From contig JAUYJH010000021.1 in NCBI GenBank assembly GCA_030688705.1, positions 1-15,606 of the forward strand: a stretch of DNA of 15,606 bases. The letters are read 5' to 3'. The notes under the pieces were generated by a model, which worked only from the letters and a program-made list of their open reading frames with translations, was not told the origin of the DNA and did not search any database. Below are positions 14,311-15,606 of the stretch, one piece after another; the first letter of the stretch is position 1, and every line of letters begins with the position of its first letter. The stretch is from Deltaproteobacteria bacterium. Its GTDB lineage: Bacteria; UBA10199; SPLOWO2-01-44-7. The translations under genes were made by a program, and so were the position numbers.

Positions 14311-14724
14311 TTATCTCTTTGAATATTGCGGCCGTTTGCGTGCCTTGCGGCAGCCGACTTTGCGCCGCTCTTTTTCGCGAGGATCGCGGGTGAGCAGGCC
14401 GGAAGTTTTGAGGGGTTTGCGGAGATCGGCGTTCATTAAAACCAGGGCGCGGGAGATGCCGTGCTGAAGCGCTTCTACCTGCCCGGAAATGCCTCCGCCG
14501 ATAATGTTAGCCGTAACGCTGAATTTGCCTTGCGTGCCGGTAACATGGAACGGCTGTTGCACCGCCAATTGATAAGCTTCGTGGCCAAAATATTGAGCCA
14601 GCGGTTTTTCATTAACCAGGACAGAACCGTCGCCGGCGGCCAATCTAACTCTAGCGATGGCTGTTTTTCTGCGCCCTGTTGTTGCCCACAGTTCTGTCTT
14701 TTCTCTCTTTGTTTTCGCGGCCAT
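14311..14724 (-). CDS. rpsI: 30S ribosomal protein S9
   Basis: This 137-residue small-subunit protein ends in the family's basic tail GCRKARKRPQYSKR, which reaches the P-site tRNA in known ribosomes. GRRKTAIARVRL near the start and INGGGISGQ-like (IIGGGISGQVEALQHGISRAL) in the middle are diagnostic. Its ATG shares one base with the TAA of rplM (TAATG), giving the standard rplM-rpsI coupling. Confidence 0.97.
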   Translation of the reverse strand: MAAKTKREKTELWATTGRRKTAIARVRLAAGDGSVLVNEKPLAQYFGHEAYQLAVQQPFHVTGTQGKFSVTANIIGGGISGQVEALQHGISRALVLMNADLRKPLKTSGLLTRDPREKERRKVGCRKARKRPQYSKR

Positions 14725-15191
14725 TAGTTTTTTGTCTCCCGCTCACCCTGAGCCCCGCCGAGGGGTTTGGGTTGCTGTGCCTCATGAGGATGTTCACTTC
14801 CGGCATAAACCTTGAGTTTTGTAAGCAGTTTGGCCGAGAGAAAATTCTTTGGGAGCATCCCCTTGACAGCCTTGGTGATAAGATCTTCCGGATGCTTTGC
14901 CAGCAGTTCCTTTGCCGTGCGCTCTTTCAAACCGCCCGGATAACCGGAGTGGCGGTAATAGATTTTGTCGTCCCATTTTTTGCCGGTCAGTTTGATTTTG
15001 TCCGCGTTGATGGCCACGACGAAATCGCCGGCATCGGTATTGGGCGTAAATGTGGCCCTTGTTTTGCCGCGCAGCACATCGGCGATTCGGGTGGCTATGC
15101 GCCCCAAAGTTTTCCCTTCAAGATCGACAATCCACCACCGTGGGGTGACATCCTTTTCTTTTAAAACATATGACTTTTGTTCCAAATGCAT
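14724..15191 (-). CDS. rplM: 50S ribosomal protein L13, with an altered C-terminus
   Basis: This 155-residue large-subunit protein shows the family hallmarks WWIVDLEGKTLGRIAT, GDFVVAINADKIKLTGKKWDDKIYYRHSGYPGG, GMLPKN, and LKVYAGSEHPHEAQQPKPL. Homologues usually end within a few residues of PKPL. Here eleven more (GGAQGERETKN) follow, encoded by bases resembling a common intergenic repeat half (14738-14764). The start ATG at 15191 lacks a ribosome-binding site and lies nine bases after a candidate -10 box. It is the first gene of the minus-strand series. Confidence 0.96.
   Translation of the reverse strand: MHLEQKSYVLKEKDVTPRWWIVDLEGKTLGRIATRIADVLRGKTRATFTPNTDAGDFVVAINADKIKLTGKKWDDKIYYRHSGYPGGLKERTAKELLAKHPEDLITKAVKGMLPKNFLSAKLLTKLKVYAGSEHPHEAQQPKPLGGAQGERETKN
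14738..14764. repeat. Probable repeat fragment forming the rplM 3' end
   Basis: On the minus strand the bases CCCCTCGGCGGGGCTCAGGG, then TGAGCGG, follow the layout of intergenic palindromic repeats ending GCTCAGGGTGAGCGG. They also recall the ACCCTGAACG...AAGGG core of copies A and B in this window. It is one half only, and the assignment rests on resemblance. Confidence 0.4.
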
Positions 15192-15200
15192 AGGCGAGGG

Positions 15201-15229
15201 CTTTTAGAGTAAAGGCAGATTGAAGTCAA
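15201..15229 (-). promoter_or_regulatory. Candidate sigma-70 promoter for rplM-rpsI
   Basis: On the minus strand, TTGACT (15229-15224) is followed after 17 bases by TAAAAG (15206-15201), 5/6 and 4/6 matches. The -10 is only nine bases from the rplM ATG, implying a leader of three or four bases. It lies in the 88-nt divergent gap shared with the FmdB-type gene, in which TTGACT on the + strand at 15246-15251 could serve that gene, though no good -10 follows it. Confidence 0.48.
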
Positions 15230-15279
15230 GCACCTTTAGAACCGATTGACTTTTCCGGAGAAACCATTACTTAGCACCT

Positions 15280-15546
15280 ATGCCGATTTATGAATATCAT
15301 TGTGGTGCCTGCCAAAAAGACCATGAAATCATCCAAAAAGTAAATGATGCCCCTTTGGCCATTTGCCCTGCCTGCGGCGGCGCCTTGCAAAAGAAACTCT
15401 CCGCCGGCTCTTTTAGCCTAAAAGGGGGCGGATGGTATAAAGATGGTTATTCCAGTAAACAGGAGAAACCCCCTGAAAAGACTAAAGAATCGGCTCCAAA
15501 AAAAGAGACGGCCGCAGAGGGAACCGCAAAAAAATCAGAAAAATGA
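15280..15546 (+). CDS. FmdB-type zinc-ribbon protein
   Basis: This is an 88-residue protein of the FmdB/CxxC_CxxC regulatory family. MPIYEYHCGAC is the family's characteristic start; Cys8/Cys11 and Cys29/Cys32 form a zinc ribbon. The LSAGSFSLKGGGWYKDGY stretch is also typical. From about residue 60 the chain is a disordered Lys/Glu/Pro-rich tail. The biochemical role of the family is poorly known; the name comes from a putative regulator of formamide/amide use, which should not be taken as its function here. No ribosome-binding site is seen before the ATG. It is divergent from rplM and the first of a + strand series. Confidence 0.9.
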   Translation: MPIYEYHCGACQKDHEIIQKVNDAPLAICPACGGALQKKLSAGSFSLKGGGWYKDGYSSKQEKPPEKTKESAPKKETAAEGTAKKSEK

Positions 15547-15595
15547 AGCAACTTATTTGAAATCTTAACGATAAGAGAGTTAGGAGGATAGATAT

Positions 15596-15606
15596 ATGGG
15601 AGACAC
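15596..15606 (+). CDS. Start of a further gene, product not determinable
   Basis: AGGAGG at 15582-15587 lies eight bases before ATG at 15596-15598, followed by GGA GAC AC (Met-Gly-Asp-...). The strong ribosome-binding site makes a real gene likely, 49 nt after the FmdB-type gene on the same strand. Only three full codons are present, so nothing can be said of the product. Confidence 0.55.

Overview
The window reads as a piece of a bacterial chromosome with mid-range base composition, dense housekeeping genes and many short palindromic repeats. The rpoN-hpf-ptsN string and the asd-truA pair resemble the deltaproteobacterial lineages in the broad sense, or a related uncultured group. That placement is inference, and no genus can be named. 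There are no rRNA or tRNA genes, transposases or CRISPR arrays.

Layout. On the + strand, positions 2-769 hold the 3' part of asd (lysine/threonine/methionine precursor synthesis), followed by truA at 891-1787. From 15191 down to 1868 twelve genes run on the minus strand. In transcription order they are rplM-rpsI (ribosomal proteins L13 and S9), pyrG (CTP synthase), rpoN-hpf-ptsN (sigma-54, hibernation factor, nitrogen PTS EIIA), metK-ahcY (the S-adenosylmethionine cycle), and then four genes of unknown function at 7375-1868. A divergent FmdB-type zinc-ribbon gene lies at 15280-15546. The first codons of another + strand gene start at 15596.

The unknown four-gene block is the accessory part. 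It encodes proteins of 91, 188, 803 and 704 residues with stop/start overlaps (4 and 8 nt) in two pairs. The 188- and 803-residue proteins share an LFAGA motif followed by a similar helical hairpin. The 803- and 704-residue proteins share calcium-binding RTX/EF-hand-like motifs and a repeated beta module. None has a recognisable signal peptide. They look like an exported or surface calcium-binding set that may assemble together; that is inference.

The most striking feature is how repeats have entered genes. One palindromic family (81 and 78 bp, both multiples of three) sits in the same reading phase inside truA and inside the 91-residue gene. A second family brackets truA with 94 identical bases on each side. 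Its upstream copy supplies the ribosome-binding site and start codon of truA, and its downstream copy supplies the last 26 codons and the stop. A fragment of similar type appears to form the end of rplM. Two promoters (rpoN and rplM) lie so close to their start codons that the transcripts should be leaderless or nearly so.
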